The translations under genes were made by a program, and so were the position numbers. A DNA stretch of 64,000 nt, from contig NZ_JAUQTA010000002.1 of the NCBI RefSeq assembly GCF_030580915.1, forward strand, positions 558,001 through 622,000, written 5' to 3'. Below, piece by piece: positions 63,803 to 64,000 of this stretch. Origin of the DNA: Nocardioides jiangxiensis. Lineage in GTDB: Bacteria > Actinomycetota > Actinomycetes > Propionibacteriales > Nocardioidaceae. Numbering within the stretch: position 1 is the first letter of the stretch; each line of letters starts with the position of its first letter. Below the pieces are notes generated by a model. It was not told the DNA's origin and made no database searches. It saw nothing but the letters and a program-made list of their open reading frames with translations.

Positions 63803-64000
63803 CTACGTGACGACCGCGTACCTGGCGCGCAGATCATCGACCTTCTGTCTGCCCTGATTGCTACCGATTGACCACCAGGAGAGGTCGTCGGACCCGGCAC
63901 GGAACTTGCTATCCGGAGCACACACCAACGCCAGCTCCAGGTCCGGGTCCTGAGCCAGCCACCAGCTGGCCGATGCATCCCAGAGCATCAGGCGCCCGAC
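63803..64000 (-). CDS. Protein of unknown function, N-terminus beyond window
   Basis: The last 65 or so residues of a minus-strand gene are visible, including LMLWDASASWWLAQDPDLEL, APDSKFRAGSDDLSWW and the end QKVDDLRARYAVVT. Not recognised. It ends 22 bp after a boundary element, in line with the other genes of this region. Confidence 0.5.
   Translation of the reverse strand, partial: VGRLMLWDASASWWLAQDPDLELALVCAPDSKFRAGSDDLSWWSIGSNQGRQKVDDLRARYAVVT

Overview
The window is high-G+C chromosomal DNA from an actinobacterium. A complete YrbE/Mce operon, WhiA, RbpA, a mycothiol-type maleylpyruvate isomerase, GTG/TTG starts and GTGA/TGATG gene overlaps all point that way. Gene content and order resemble Nocardioides and other Nocardioidaceae; this is inferred from pattern only.

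Layout of the core part (1-50.6 kb). (1) A divergent fabG/fadA2 lipid pair and a TetR regulator (1-3.2 kb). (2) An AlkA-type DNA glycosylase, then an eight-gene yrbEA-yrbEB-mceA-F lipid importer operon headed by a perfect operator-like palindrome (3.2-12.4 kb). (3) A phospholipase-D/cardiolipin-synthase-like protein, uvrB, an FAD oxidoreductase, an overlapping glycosyltransferase/methyltransferase/toroid-protein operon, and two coupled secreted proteins (12.6-21.9 kb). (4) A mixed metabolic block: methyltransferase, flavin reductase, a TetR-like ligand domain without HTH, two CitE-type CoA lyases, a short UvrA paralogue, an LVIVD-repeat secreted protein, a KshB-like reductase without ferredoxin domain, an Old Yellow Enzyme and an AurF-like diiron oxygenase (21.9-33 kb). 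(5) A manganese (yybP-ykoY) riboswitch with a TMEM165-type transporter, an MBL hydrolase, a CrtI-like oxidoreductase and MDMPI (33-36.7 kb). (6) uvrA behind a perfect SOS box, a Rieske lipoprotein, a cupin and uvrC, then the conserved block rapZ-yvcK-whiA-gap-pgk-tpiA-secG-rbpA (36.7-50.1 kb). All three nucleotide-excision-repair subunits are present.

From about 50.7 kb to the right edge the character changes. Genes are short, mostly single, in both orientations and mostly of unknown function: lipoproteins, small membrane proteins, a barstar-like protein, DUF6881- and DUF4259-like proteins, an ECF sigma factor and a hydrolase. A tyrosine recombinase (51.7-52.7 kb) is transcribed away from them. 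I find about 14 copies of one short, partly palindromic element, core CGGCAGA(A/T)CCGC, at the boundaries between these genes, including one directly upstream of the recombinase and a tandem pair just past its 3' end. This is the topology of an integron-type gene-cassette array, but neither the recombinase nor the sites look like classical IntI/attC. A structured repeat of about 165 bp also occurs twice in this part (61.06 and 63.55 kb). This possible cassette system is the most interesting item in the window. No tRNA, rRNA, CRISPR array or recognisable IS transposase was found.
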